This document shows, piece after piece, positions 4,400 to 13,594 of a stretch of DNA of 32,923 bases. The stretch lies in IMG/VR virus record IMGVR_UViG_3300042383_000392, positions 1 through 32,923 of that record; one strand, 5' to 3'. The position numbers were made by a program, and so were the translations under genes. Origin of the DNA: a virus. The stretch's first letter is position 1, and every line of letters begins with the position of its first letter. The notes under the pieces are model-generated. The model did no database searches and was not told the DNA's origin. It saw only the letters and a list, made by a program, of their open reading frames with translations.

Positions 4400-6499
4400 A
4401 TGGCATCTGACGAAGCCGAACGCCAGACCGGGGACAAGAAGATCATCGCTGAGGCCCGCAAGCGCTTCAAGGTGGCTAAAGAGGCGTCGGCAGACCAGCG
4501 CAAGGACTTCAAGGAGTCCATGCGCATGACGTTTGGTGAGCAGTGGGACCAAGCGACCAAGACGGCGCGTGTAAAGGCAGGACGCCCAGCGTTGTCATTC
4601 CCGGTGCTGCATACCTACGTGCAGCGCATCACGAATCAGGCCCGCAAGGAGCGCCCGCAGCCCAAGGTGAACGCGGTAGGCGAGGGCGCATCGCAGCAAG
4701 TGGCCGATGTCTACGAAGGGCTGTTCCGGCACGTCCACACGGCCAGCAATGCCGACGTGGCCTATGATGGCGCGGTAGAGACGGCGGCGGCTGGAGGCTG
4801 GGGCTTCTACGAGTTCGTGACTGAATACGTGGATGATGTGTCGTTCGACCAGGAGCCACGCATCCGGCGCGTGTTGGACCCTCTCAGCGTGTATTTTGAT
4901 CCGCACGCGATGGAACCGGACTATTCGGACGCGAAGTACTACTTCAAGCGCCGGCGGATGTCGCAGGACGAGTTCAAGCTCACATTTGGCAAGGAACCGG
5001 AGTCGGATTGGGACGACGAGGACGCGCGGCAAGACTGGACTGACGGGGATGACGTGTTCGTGGCTGAATACGTTTACGTCGAAGAGAAACCCCGCACGCT
5101 TCAGCAATTTGGGCCGCTGGGGGAGGTGATCGCTACTCGGCAGGTGATCGACCGAAGCATTTCCAAGTGCATCTTGGATGGCTCCCGCGTGCTGGAAGAG
5201 ACTACCTGGCTGGGCAAGTGGTTGCCGATGGTGCCAGTGCTTGGCAAGGAAGTGGTGGTCGAAGAGAAGCGCCGCCTGTTCAGCGCCGTGCATTTCTCGC
5301 TCGACTCGCAGAAGCTCATCAACGCTACCGGGTCCGGGATCGCCGAACAGCTTCAGCTTGCCAGCCGTGCCCCTTGGGTAGGTGCCAAGGGCTCGATGAA
5401 GGACAAGCGATGGGACGACAACTCCCAGAACTTCTCCAAGCTGGAGTACGAGCCGTTCGATGAGAACGGAATACCGCTGCCGCCTCCGCAGCGCAATGCC
5501 TACGAGGCTCCCATCCAAGCGCTGACGCAGGCGAAGATGGTCTACACCGACGACATCCGCAAGTCGATTGGTTACGTCGATGGGCTGGTGAATCCGTCGC
5601 AGTCCGACCTGTCTGGGATCGCGGTGAAGCGGCGGGATGCGCAGAGCGATCTGGCTAACTTCCACTTCGAAGACAATTTGGTTCGCAGCCAGTGGCACGG
5701 CGGGCGCATCCTCCTCGACCTCCTCCAGAAGTACATCGACACCCCACGCGCCATGCGCATCCTAGCCCCTGATGGAACGGTATCCATGCAGGCAATCACG
5801 ATGGCGATGGACGGCGGCGCGGTGCCTATGGTTCAAGGCTACGAAGGTAAGCCCCATGTGCGCGTCGATGTCGGGCGCTACGATGTCACCATCAACACCG
5901 GCCCCGGCTACGCTTCTCGGCTGGAGTCTGAGATCGACGTGCTTCTGAAGTCGTTTGCGGCCGATCCGCAGTTGTGGAGCATCGCTGGCGACCTGCTCTT
6001 CAAGGCGATGGGTTACCCAGATCTGGAAGCACGGCTTCGCATGGCCCTGCCGCCGCAGATTCAGGAAGCGCTGGCGAACAAAGAGGCCAACATCTCGCCC
6101 GAAGCGCAGGCCAAGATCATGCAGATGGCGCAGCAGAATCAGCAACTCCAAGGAACGCTGCAAAAGCTGGTAGCGGAACTGCAAAAGCTCATGATGGAGC
6201 GCGAGGCGAAGATAATCGACAACCAGGCGAAGGTTCTGGTGACGCAGATGAACAACGAGTCGAAGGAAAAGATCGCCGCCGCTTCCAATGTGACCGATGT
6301 AGCCGTGCAAGACCGGAAACACGGACACGAATCCGCTTCGATGGTGTACCAGAACGATCAGCAGATGCAGCTCAAGATAAAAGAGCTACTGCACGACGCA
6401 ACCCAAACCCTCGCTGGCCATAGTTTGGAGCGGGAAAAGATGGCGAACAGCGCTCAACTTGCGCTGATGAAGCCGACGCCAACGAAGAGGACCAACTAA
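4400..6499 (+). CDS. P22-type portal protein (699 aa)
   Basis: The portal is the dodecameric ring at the capsid vertex through which DNA enters and leaves. The N-terminal part (MRMTFGEQWD, then GRPALSFPVLHTYVQRITNQ) is typical of the P22 gp1 family: a helical region with QWD, then a sequence announcing the wing/stem domain. The length is close to the 725 residues of P22 gp1. The C-terminal 130 residues (about 565 onward) are long, Gln/Lys-rich helices, as expected for a barrel or extended coiled region. ATG 4400 gives an N terminus (MASDEAERQTGDKK) more like family members than the GTG at 4337, which lies inside the inverted repeat. Neither start has a strong ribosome-binding site. Confidence 0.88.
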   Translation: MASDEAERQTGDKKIIAEARKRFKVAKEASADQRKDFKESMRMTFGEQWDQATKTARVKAGRPALSFPVLHTYVQRITNQARKERPQPKVNAVGEGASQQVADVYEGLFRHVHTASNADVAYDGAVETAAAGGWGFYEFVTEYVDDVSFDQEPRIRRVLDPLSVYFDPHAMEPDYSDAKYYFKRRRMSQDEFKLTFGKEPESDWDDEDARQDWTDGDDVFVAEYVYVEEKPRTLQQFGPLGEVIATRQVIDRSISKCILDGSRVLEETTWLGKWLPMVPVLGKEVVVEEKRRLFSAVHFSLDSQKLINATGSGIAEQLQLASRAPWVGAKGSMKDKRWDDNSQNFSKLEYEPFDENGIPLPPPQRNAYEAPIQALTQAKMVYTDDIRKSIGYVDGLVNPSQSDLSGIAVKRRDAQSDLANFHFEDNLVRSQWHGGRILLDLLQKYIDTPRAMRILAPDGTVSMQAITMAMDGGAVPMVQGYEGKPHVRVDVGRYDVTINTGPGYASRLESEIDVLLKSFAADPQLWSIAGDLLFKAMGYPDLEARLRMALPPQIQEALANKEANISPEAQAKIMQMAQQNQQLQGTLQKLVAELQKLMMEREAKIIDNQAKVLVTQMNNESKEKIAAASNVTDVAVQDRKHGHESASMVYQNDQQMQLKIKELLHDATQTLAGHSLEREKMANSAQLALMKPTPTKRTN

Positions 6500-8605
6500 A
6501 TGCCGGGTAGCGTCAAAGTCGCCAGCAACAGCCTGAACAACGGGAATGTCGTCGCCATCGAGATGAATTGGGTAGGCGATTCCGTCAATGGCAGCGTGCC
6601 AAACACCGCGTTTCCCACGGCCAAATACGCTTGCGATGGCTTCGTGGTGGCCAACGTGGCCGTTTCCATTGGCGACATCGCTCCCACGGATGGCTACACG
6701 GTCCGCATCTACAATTCTCAGGGCATCGACATTCTGGAAGGCGCTGGAGTTGGGCTTTCGGCCATTTCGTATGCGTTCGGCGTATCCTCCAATATCCCCC
6801 CGGCATACGGTGGCATCACGGCCAGCATCAGCGGTAACAGCGTGCCTCTCGCAAAAGGGAAAATCGTGATCTACTTCCGGCAGGTGAGCACGTCTCAACT
6901 TGTGCAGCCTGCGGATGGAACGTCATCGGCGGGAACGTCTCTCACGGCCAGCGATGTAACGAGCGCCTACGCATGGACGCGCACCCCCGGAGCGTCGATT
7001 GCGCTCACGGCTGGCGTTCCGGCTACGATCACGCTTACCCCGATGCCCGCTGGCATCAACGGATCCAGCGTCAATAAGCACTACGTTTCGGTCGTGACCG
7101 GATCGGCGCGGAAAGCGTACCTGATCACGGCGGTGGGCGCTTCTTCGATCACCTTCACCCCGGCGCTGTCCTACGCGGCTGGCTCTTGGGCGCTGCAATC
7201 GGCTTCAGGCGGCATTCAGGAAGCGATCTACGCCACCTCCTACAAGTCGCTGACGGTTCCTCAAGGTTCGATCTCCTACGATGCGCTGCGTGTCTGGAAT
7301 CCACGGAAACTGCAACTTAACGGGCAGGGCAAGGACGCCACGCTTATCGTGATCCGCGAAGCGACGGCGAACGTGTTCCTCTCCGACGAGTGGGGATTGA
7401 CGATCACGAACATGGGGTTCCGGTCTCTCACCGCTGGCCAGACCGCTGGGACGTGTATCGGGATTGTCGGAACCACGCCACAATACAACGGTGATGCCGA
7501 TGTCAACGTGTGGGACTGCGATTTCTACCAAGTCTGGGATGCGGTCGTGTGCGATTGGCCTGGTGGATTCCTTCGGGCTCAGAACAACTACTTCCGCAAC
7601 GTTGGACGGTACGCGTGCTACTCGGAAGCGACCTCTGCCGCTGCCATTCAGATCGTCAACAACTACTTCGACGGTCGCACGTCGATTGGCCTGATCTGGC
7701 TTGAAGGAATCATTGGAGGCGGCGTCATTGCAGCGAACTGGATGCAAGCCAGCCTTGCGCATCTCGTCATCAACTGCCCTGCTGCGGTCGTCAATGAAAT
7801 GGTGGTGGTTGGAAACCTGTTCGACCAGGATACGGCCAGCACTGGCTGCGTCATAGTAACAGGAACACCCACCTACGGCTCCAACTGCGTCAAGATCACG
7901 GCGAACTACCTGCGCACGCAGAATTACGCCGTACTGGTGCAGGATTGCAGCAACATCACCATCAGCGACAACCACGTCTACACCCTGGGAGCATCGCCCG
8001 CGCTTGTCATCGGCGGTAGCGTTAGCTGCAAAAACATCGAAATTCTCGGAAATCGCGTTCGCATGGAAGGCGCGGTCTACGCCACCCCGCCAGACTACGC
8101 TATCCAGTTGTCAAACCCGTCAATGACCAACGTTTTCGTCAGCGGCAACAGCGCGACGAGCGAGGGCGGGAACTGTACGGCCATGATCGGCATTACAGGC
8201 GCTCTCGTGGCTTCCCTCATCAGCGGAAACCAATCCGGTACGGGCGTCCCAAAGCTGATCAATGACGTGGCGGCGACCGGCTCTGGAACTGCCGTGGTAT
8301 CCGGCAATCAGGCATACAACCAGCCGACTTTGACCGCGATTGTGGCTGCTGCGACCATCACTTTGCCGCTGGCAGATGAGCAGCAGGTCATCCCCATCAC
8401 CGCCTCCGGTACGCCAATCACCGAAATGAACGGCGTTACCGCGAGGGCTGGGGTACGGCGCACCTTTATCGTTAGCGGGGCCGTCTCTTGGGCGACTAGC
8501 GCGGCGACTGACAATAAGATCGGCAAAGCCTACGGCCCCACGGCTGCGGGCGATGTCGTCACCTTTGTGAAATTTGGCGACAACCTCTGGTATCCCGTCG
8601 CATAA
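6500..8605 (+). CDS. Beta-helix tail spike-like protein (701 aa)
   Basis: This is probably a receptor-binding or polysaccharide-active spike. Residues about 230-560 show the repeated short-turn pattern of a right-handed parallel beta-helix: repeated N-N-Y-F, N-x-[VI]-x-[IV]-x-x-N and G-N-x-x units such as QIVNNYFDG, MVVVGNLFDQ, ITANYLRTQ, ITISDNHVYT and IEILGNRV. The N-terminal 130 residues (starting MPGSVKVASNSLNNGN) form a separate beta-rich domain that may attach to the virion. There is no signal peptide, unlike the other beta-helix protein at 25127-27658. Catalytic residues cannot be assigned by eye. The position, directly after the portal (start adjacent to the portal stop) and before scaffold and coat, is unusual for a spike. 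Confidence 0.72.
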   Translation: MPGSVKVASNSLNNGNVVAIEMNWVGDSVNGSVPNTAFPTAKYACDGFVVANVAVSIGDIAPTDGYTVRIYNSQGIDILEGAGVGLSAISYAFGVSSNIPPAYGGITASISGNSVPLAKGKIVIYFRQVSTSQLVQPADGTSSAGTSLTASDVTSAYAWTRTPGASIALTAGVPATITLTPMPAGINGSSVNKHYVSVVTGSARKAYLITAVGASSITFTPALSYAAGSWALQSASGGIQEAIYATSYKSLTVPQGSISYDALRVWNPRKLQLNGQGKDATLIVIREATANVFLSDEWGLTITNMGFRSLTAGQTAGTCIGIVGTTPQYNGDADVNVWDCDFYQVWDAVVCDWPGGFLRAQNNYFRNVGRYACYSEATSAAAIQIVNNYFDGRTSIGLIWLEGIIGGGVIAANWMQASLAHLVINCPAAVVNEMVVVGNLFDQDTASTGCVIVTGTPTYGSNCVKITANYLRTQNYAVLVQDCSNITISDNHVYTLGASPALVIGGSVSCKNIEILGNRVRMEGAVYATPPDYAIQLSNPSMTNVFVSGNSATSEGGNCTAMIGITGALVASLISGNQSGTGVPKLINDVAATGSGTAVVSGNQAYNQPTLTAIVAAATITLPLADEQQVIPITASGTPITEMNGVTARAGVRRTFIVSGAVSWATSAATDNKIGKAYGPTAAGDVVTFVKFGDNLWYPVA

Positions 8606-8612
8606 CCGGCCA

Positions 8613-8632
8613 CGGCTGGCCGCAATCAGCCG
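8613..8632 (+). other. Hairpin between spike and scaffold genes
   Basis: CGGCTG (8613-8618) and CAGCCG (8627-8632) form a perfect 6-bp stem with an 8-base loop, ending just before the AAGGAAA ribosome-binding site of the scaffold gene. There is no T-tract, so it is more likely a processing or translation-control element than a terminator. Confidence 0.4.
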
Positions 8633-8647
8633 GTAAGGAAAATCAAT

Positions 8648-9547
8648 ATGGAAGCCATCCAAGACATTATCGAGACACCCGTTCCGCAGCCGGAACTCGA
8701 CTCGTTTGAAGCCTACGAGGCCGCGAAGGTTGCGCCCAAGGTTGAAGACGAGAAAACTGCTGCCGACGCAGAAAAACCGACTGAACCGCCCGTAAAGCTG
8801 GAGACACCGGGCGACTCCGAAGAAAAGGCAGGAAAGCCGAAGCGGGATCGCACCGCCGAAGGCCGAATCGCCGAGTTGACGAATCAGCTCAAGGCCCAGA
8901 AGGAAGAGTTCGAGCGATGGAAGGCACAGCAGGCAACCCCAGCCGCGCCCGCCGCCGCTCAGGTGGACAAAAAGCCGGAAGCCACCAACGGCAGGCCTCT
9001 CTTGAAGGACTTTGTAAACGCGCTGAAGGCAGACGAGACGTATGAGGACGCGCAAGAGCGCTGGAATGACGCCGTACAGGACTGGCGGGAGGCACAAGCG
9101 GCCAAACGCGCGGAAGAGTCGGCACACGCCAAGCGTTCGCAGGAAATGCAGGACAAGGTGCAAACCAAAGTCCAAGCAGCCATGGAGAAATTCGAGGACT
9201 TCAACGACATCATGACGCGGCAGATTCCTGCGTCGATGGTGCCCGCGATCCAAGACTTCATGGAGGAGTTTGACACGCTGGATGCTCTCCACGCTGTTCT
9301 CTCCGATCCGGCTGAAAGCCAGCGCATCTCGCAACTCTCCAAAGCCCGTCAACTGGTTGAACTCGGCAAGATCGATGATCGGCTATCCAAACCTGAACCG
9401 AAACCCACCGCGCCGCCCGTCTCGAAGGCCCCCGCACCGATCCGCAACATTGGCGGTTCGGCATCGGAAGCCAACGACGACATCACCCAGGCCAAAAGCC
9501 TTGAGGAGTACGAGCGGATGCGGGAAAAACAACGAAAACGAGGATAA
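8648..9547 (+). CDS. Capsid scaffold-like protein (299 aa)
   Basis: Scaffold proteins guide coat assembly and leave the prohead. The call rests on position immediately before the coat gene (three-base gap) and on composition. The N terminus is acidic and low-complexity, rich in Pro/Glu/Lys (residues 10-75). It is followed by long charged helices with coiled-coil character (RIAELTNQLKAQKEEFERWK, then QAAKRAEESAHAKRSQEMQD). The C terminus is short and basic (REKQRKRG), as scaffolds use a basic helix to touch the coat. Length matches P22 gp8 (303 residues). Sequence similarity itself is not obvious, which is normal for scaffolds. The ribosome-binding site is AAGGAAA. Confidence 0.75.
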   Translation: MEAIQDIIETPVPQPELDSFEAYEAAKVAPKVEDEKTAADAEKPTEPPVKLETPGDSEEKAGKPKRDRTAEGRIAELTNQLKAQKEEFERWKAQQATPAAPAAAQVDKKPEATNGRPLLKDFVNALKADETYEDAQERWNDAVQDWREAQAAKRAEESAHAKRSQEMQDKVQTKVQAAMEKFEDFNDIMTRQIPASMVPAIQDFMEEFDTLDALHAVLSDPAESQRISQLSKARQLVELGKIDDRLSKPEPKPTAPPVSKAPAPIRNIGGSASEANDDITQAKSLEEYERMREKQRKRG

Positions 9548-9550
9548 ACG

Positions 9551-10801
9551 ATGTCTAACCAGCTTCTGACCTCCCAGGTCATCACCTACGAAACGCTGTC
9601 CGTCCTGAAGAACGATCTGCGCATCGTCAAGAACTTCTGGCGCGATGGCGATAAGGAATTCGGCAAAAAGGGCGACAAGATCGGCGATACGCTGTACGTG
9701 CGCAAGCCGCAGCGCTTCATTGGCCGCGACGGTCAAGCGTTCCAGCCCGAGGGCCTTTCCGATACTCAGGTGCCCATCACCATCAACCAGCAGAGCGGCG
9801 TTGATTTCGAGTTCTCGACCGCCGAACTGTACCTTAGCATCGACGATTTCCGCAATCGGTATCTCGCCAAGGCCGGTGAATCCATTGCCAACAAGCTCGA
9901 CTTGCGTTGTGCGCAGATGGCCGTGTTGAACACCGCCAACAACGTCGGCACCGTGGGCGTCATTCCGGGTCTGTCCGGTTCCGATGCGTTCCTGACGTAC
10001 TCGCAGGCTGGCCGGTTGCTGACCGAAAACGGCTTCAGCCGTGGCGTGAAGAAGGTGATGGCGCTAACGGCGGGTGCCGAAGTCGGCTGGAACACCTACG
10101 CGAAGGCGTTCTTCAACCCGTCTGGCAAGTTGAGCGAACAGTGGTCCACCGGGCAGGTGTCCAACGCCCTCGGTTACCAGTGGTACGTGGACGAGAACCT
10201 GCCGACGCAGACCATCGGCGCTCTCGGTGGAACGCCTGCCGTTGACGGCGCGAACCAGACAGGAACGACGATCAACCTGAAGGGCTGGACCCCCAGCGTG
10301 ACCGGCGTGCTGAACGTTGGCGATGTGATCAGCTACTCGGGCGTCTTCAACGTCAACCCGCAAAGCCGCCTCTCCACCGGACAGCCGTTCCAGCAGGTTG
10401 TGCAGGCCATCGCCAACTCGGATGGCGGCGGTTTGTGTTCGGTGTCGGTCTATCCGGCCATGGTTCCCAGCGGCCAGTATCAGAACTGCACCGGCTCCCC
10501 CGCCGATAGCGCTCTGGTCAGCGTGTACGGCGTGGCGGCGGCTGGTCAGTCTGCCATCGCTGGCGTGGCCACCCGTCAGCAGTTGCTTTGGACGCCGGAA
10601 GCCTACGCCTTCATGAGCTTCCCCGGTGACGTGCCCAAGGGCGTCGATATGGGGTACGCTGCGAACGACAACTCCAGCGGCGTCTCGCTGCGCTTCGTGC
10701 GCTTGTTCGACGCGGTACGCGATCAGTGGATCAACCGTTTCGATGTGTACTACGGCGCGAGCCCGATGTACCCCGAAGGCGGCGTGCGCATCAACAGCTA
10801 A
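9551..10801 (+). CDS. Major coat protein, P22 gp5 type (416 aa)
   Basis: This is the main shell protein, with the HK97 fold expected. The N terminus (MSNQLLTSQVITYETLSVLK, then GDKIGDTLYVRKPQRF near residues 50-65) matches the P22 coat family, as do the VPITINQQSGVDFEFSTAEL segment and the SIANKLDLRCAQMAV helix. The length is close to the 430 residues of P22 gp5, leaving room for its inserted domain (around residues 220-345). The C-terminal RFDVYYGASPMYPEGGVRIN is also typical. The ribosome-binding site GAGGAT lies ahead of the ATG. A strong terminator follows eight bases after the stop. Confidence 0.9.
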   Translation: MSNQLLTSQVITYETLSVLKNDLRIVKNFWRDGDKEFGKKGDKIGDTLYVRKPQRFIGRDGQAFQPEGLSDTQVPITINQQSGVDFEFSTAELYLSIDDFRNRYLAKAGESIANKLDLRCAQMAVLNTANNVGTVGVIPGLSGSDAFLTYSQAGRLLTENGFSRGVKKVMALTAGAEVGWNTYAKAFFNPSGKLSEQWSTGQVSNALGYQWYVDENLPTQTIGALGGTPAVDGANQTGTTINLKGWTPSVTGVLNVGDVISYSGVFNVNPQSRLSTGQPFQQVVQAIANSDGGGLCSVSVYPAMVPSGQYQNCTGSPADSALVSVYGVAAAGQSAIAGVATRQQLLWTPEAYAFMSFPGDVPKGVDMGYAANDNSSGVSLRFVRLFDAVRDQWINRFDVYYGASPMYPEGGVRINS

Positions 10802-10808
10802 ACCAGCG

Positions 10809-10830
10809 GGGGCGGTTCGCCGCCCCTTTT
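10809..10830 (+). terminator. Intrinsic terminator after the coat gene
   Basis: A perfect 7-bp GC stem (GGGGCGG 10809-10815, CCGCCCC 10820-10826) with a TTCG loop is followed by TTTT. It separates coat from the signal-peptide gene block, whose first ATG is only ten bases further on. Expression of that block must therefore rely on read-through or an unseen promoter. Confidence 0.85.
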
Positions 10831-10839
10831 GGAACCACC

Positions 10840-11316
10840 ATGAGAATCCTACTCATTATTTTCGCCTCACTTGCCTGCCTTGCGCAGCAAGCGACGTTTA
10901 TGGCGATCTCCTCGCAAACAGGCGTGACTTCGGACAAGCTGACCATTCAGCAGAACCAAAGCACGCCGGTCTACATGCAAGGCGTTCGCGCTGTCGTCGT
11001 CTCCACGACGGCTGGAACCTGCGTCACTAGGCAACGCGGCACGGCTCCCACGGCTACGGCTACGACCATTCGCCAGACCAACGGCGCGGCGGCGTTCTCC
11101 CGTCTATCGGCCTACGCGGCGTCCGACGTTGGCACCGGAACAGCCACCTCTCCGGTTTACTCTCTCGTACAGGTCGGATCGTCCTACACACTCGACCTCG
11201 ACATGACCGCTTCCGGCTTCGTCGGCATCGGCACAACCAAAAACATCACCATCTCGTGTTCGATCTCGGCTGGTGACATCCAGATCGCCATGTACTGGAA
11301 GGAGCAACAGCAATGA
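10840..11316 (+). CDS. Exported hypothetical protein with Sec signal peptide (158 aa)
   Basis: Residues 1-16 (MRILLIIFASLACLAQ) form a textbook signal peptide: a basic N terminus, a hydrophobic core and cleavage after Leu-Ala before Gln-Gln. The mature part is beta-rich (Thr, Ser, Ala, Val) and has two Cys (in TCVTRQRG and ISCSIS) that could pair outside the cytoplasm. No known domain is recognised. It is the first of three signal-peptide genes lying between two terminators, right after the coat gene. The start at 10840 gives the signal peptide; reading further upstream would run through the terminator. An outer decoration role or a host-modifying exported protein are both possible. Confidence 0.7.
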   Translation: MRILLIIFASLACLAQQATFMAISSQTGVTSDKLTIQQNQSTPVYMQGVRAVVVSTTAGTCVTRQRGTAPTATATTIRQTNGAAAFSRLSAYAASDVGTGTATSPVYSLVQVGSSYTLDLDMTASGFVGIGTTKNITISCSISAGDIQIAMYWKEQQQ

Positions 11317-12512
11317 GCAATTACGCGAAGCGACTCAAACTCTGGGCAGCGCTTTTGTTCGCCGTGGCCGCCTACGGGCAGCAGACCACCACATCCACGA
11401 CTCTATCGAGCGCCGTCAACACTGTATCCAGCACTCAATGGTGCTTGGCCTCGGCTACCGGCGTCATCGTCCCCAACACCGCCAGCAGCGCCTCTGGGTC
11501 GTTGTTGTTGGCTGACCGGGAAGTAGTTCAGGTTACCGGCGCTGGCTACACCTCGACCTGCTTTAAGGTCAAGCGCGGCCAGATGGGTTCGGCTGTCGCC
11601 TCTCACTCGGCGGCGTCTATCGTTTGGGTGGGCCAACCATCTACATCGAGCGGTGATAGTTCGCGCCCGTTCACTGGTGCGTTCATCACGACTCTGCCGA
11701 CCGGCTCCTGCGTATCTGGCGATCAGTTCACCCTTCCGGTGTTGTTTGTTGGGTCCGCCTCGCTTGGGGGTGTACCTGGAACGCCATATGACTGCATTTC
11801 GAGTCAGTGGACGAGCATCGGCAACCTCACGGTTACCGGCAAGACCAACTCTCAGACCGCTGTGCTGTTGAACGGGTTCGGACCCGGCGCTACTCCAGTT
11901 GTTCGCGGTAGCCGAGCAAACGGCAGTCCAGCGTCTCCCAGTGCTGTCACCGACGCTCAACTGCTGCTGAATCTTTCTGGCACTGGTTACGGTGCGACGG
12001 GATTCGCAAGCGGCTCGCGCGGCGCGGTTGCCGTTGCAGCTACTGAGGGATGGACGGACAGCGCTCAGGGAACTCGCGTTCAGTTTTCGACCACGTCAAA
12101 CGGATCTACGACCAGTGCGCTGCGCTGGTTTGTTGACCAAGACGGCGGACTGAAGCCCTGGACCAGCGGTAGTGGTCGGCTTGGCGATAGTACCCATCTG
12201 GTTGAAGGTGCCAGTTTCGTCAATTGCACCAGCGGCGCGTCACCCGCAGTTTGCGGGGCGTCCGTCGTCGGGGCTGTAGCGGTGGCGGCGGCGGCAACCT
12301 CGCTCGTGGTCAACACAACGGCGGTAACGGCCAAGTCTCGCATCGTCATCACCATGGATTCCAGCCTCGGAAGCGACCTCGGCATCACCTGTAACACCAC
12401 GAACATCGCCGCATGGGTCAGCGCCCGCACGGCTGGAACATCTTTCACGATTACCACGGCATCGGGTCCGGTAACGAATGCCATGTGCCTCAACTACACC
12501 ATTTTGAACTGA
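11313..12512 (+). CDS. Exported protein, paralogue A (399 aa)
   Basis: The start overlaps the previous stop (ATGA). Residues 1-22 are a signal peptide (basic SNYAKRLK, core LWAALLFAVAA, cleavage YG before QQ). Residues about 23-165 are clearly homologous to the same region of the next gene (12540): both have QQTT.STTLSSA, WC[LI]ASA[TS]GV, DRE...T.C.KVKR, VW[VI]GQ, GDSSRPFTGAF and a later Cys before the tryptophan. Four Cys positions are shared. The rest (about 170-399) is Ser/Thr/Ala-rich beta sequence, including a RWFVDQDGGLKPWTSGSGRL stretch as in fibre or appendage proteins, and CNTTN near the end. The function is unknown. Confidence 0.7.
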   Translation: MSNYAKRLKLWAALLFAVAAYGQQTTTSTTLSSAVNTVSSTQWCLASATGVIVPNTASSASGSLLLADREVVQVTGAGYTSTCFKVKRGQMGSAVASHSAASIVWVGQPSTSSGDSSRPFTGAFITTLPTGSCVSGDQFTLPVLFVGSASLGGVPGTPYDCISSQWTSIGNLTVTGKTNSQTAVLLNGFGPGATPVVRGSRANGSPASPSAVTDAQLLLNLSGTGYGATGFASGSRGAVAVAATEGWTDSAQGTRVQFSTTSNGSTTSALRWFVDQDGGLKPWTSGSGRLGDSTHLVEGASFVNCTSGASPAVCGASVVGAVAVAAAATSLVVNTTAVTAKSRIVITMDSSLGSDLGITCNTTNIAAWVSARTAGTSFTITTASGPVTNAMCLNYTILN

Positions 12513-12539
12513 CGGCGAAAGCCAAAAAGGAAAAAAACC

Positions 12540-13580
12540 ATGCCCAAAATCCTCATTATGCTGGTTCTTTCGGCTTTCGCCGCATTCAGCCAGCAAACTA
12601 CTGCCAGCACCACGCTTTCGAGCGCCCTGACCTCCACCACGAATGCCGAGTGGTGTATCGCCAGCGCGTCGGGCGTTGTGCTTGCCTCCACCAGCGGCAA
12701 CGCCTCCTACTTCTTCGTGGACCGCGAGGCCGCGCAGATCACAAGCCAGGGAAGTACCGCCACCTGCTACAAGGTGAAGCGTGCGCAACTCGGTACCGCG
12801 CAAATGGCCCACGCCGCCTCTTCCAAAGTGTGGATCGGTCAAGCCTCGACCGGCACCGGGGACTCCAGCCGCCCGTTCACGGGTGCATTCACGTCCACCA
12901 TGCCGTCTGGCGCTTGCACGGCTTCGGCGCAGTACACGTTGCCGATCATCTACACCGGCCCCGCCAGCGGTGGCGCGTTCCCAGGAAGCGTCATCAACTG
13001 CATCGGTAGCCGGTGGAGCGGGCAGGCGGATAAGACGTTCTACGTCCCGCCCAGCGCTTGCACGTTCGCCCCGACGACTCTCACCACGACCAACACCTAC
13101 ATTCAGGTGGGCGCGTCGACGGTGTTCGTCCTCAACGGAACCAGCAACGCGGCGGCTGGCACCAATACCCTGACCTGCAATATCGTGATCCCCACGGCTG
13201 TGACTGCACTGCAAGGCGCGGTCATTACCGATATCGTGGGCTACTACGGTTCGCAGACCACGGCCCCCACGTCCATCGGTACGGCCACTCTGGGCAGCAT
13301 CTCGTTCGCCACCCCGGCTACGGGAGCGGCTGTATCCACGGTCACGCCGGTGAGCTTCGGCGGAACGATCACCAACACGGTCCCCACGCTCATCACCACA
13401 GTGACCACGGCGGGTTCGTTCTTGCCCATCAAGTCGGCTCTCGGTACCCCTGTCACGTTGTCCACCGACAACCAGATTTTGGTGTACAAGCTGCCGTTCG
13501 TGCAGTCGGCGGCGTCGGCCATGACCATCAACACCCCCGGCCTGATCGTGCATTACGCTGCTGCAACCACCTTGCCGTAG
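12540..13580 (+). CDS. Exported protein, paralogue B (346 aa)
   Basis: Residues 1-17 are a signal peptide (MPKILIMLVLSAFAAFS, then QQ). Residues about 18-160 form the domain shared with the gene at 11313-12512, including the four aligned Cys. The C-terminal half differs from that of paralogue A: a beta-rich, Thr/Val/Ile-rich region with repeated TT.T..P.T stretches and a C-terminal hydrophobic strand pattern (QILVYKLPFVQSAAS, then TINTPGLIVHYA). The ribosome-binding site is AAGGA. An intrinsic terminator follows. Shared N-terminal domains with different C termini suggest a common attachment or export module carrying different outer domains. Confidence 0.7.
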   Translation: MPKILIMLVLSAFAAFSQQTTASTTLSSALTSTTNAEWCIASASGVVLASTSGNASYFFVDREAAQITSQGSTATCYKVKRAQLGTAQMAHAASSKVWIGQASTGTGDSSRPFTGAFTSTMPSGACTASAQYTLPIIYTGPASGGAFPGSVINCIGSRWSGQADKTFYVPPSACTFAPTTLTTTNTYIQVGASTVFVLNGTSNAAAGTNTLTCNIVIPTAVTALQGAVITDIVGYYGSQTTAPTSIGTATLGSISFATPATGAAVSTVTPVSFGGTITNTVPTLITTVTTAGSFLPIKSALGTPVTLSTDNQILVYKLPFVQSAASAMTINTPGLIVHYAAATTLP

Positions 13581-13594
13581 AACCTCCGGCGATC

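Noticed and set aside
4370-4402. TTGACA at 4370 as a promoter for the portal gene
   Set aside because: No -10 box at 16-18 bases; TATGCT lies only six bases away. TTGACA is better explained as an arm of the inverted repeat.
4595-5698. Antisense open frame inside the portal gene
   Set aside because: His/Leu/Arg/Val-rich shadow; the portal frame is clearly coding.
8120-9352. Long antisense open frame over the spike and scaffold genes
   Set aside because: Leu/Arg/Phe-rich shadow of the scaffold codon pattern; forward frame is a coherent scaffold-like gene with a ribosome-binding site.
12240-13553. Long antisense open frame (about 437 codons) on the minus strand
   Set aside because: Arg/Gly/His-rich composition of a GC-rich shadow, opposite two convincing signal-peptide genes, with no ribosome-binding site or neighbours on that strand.
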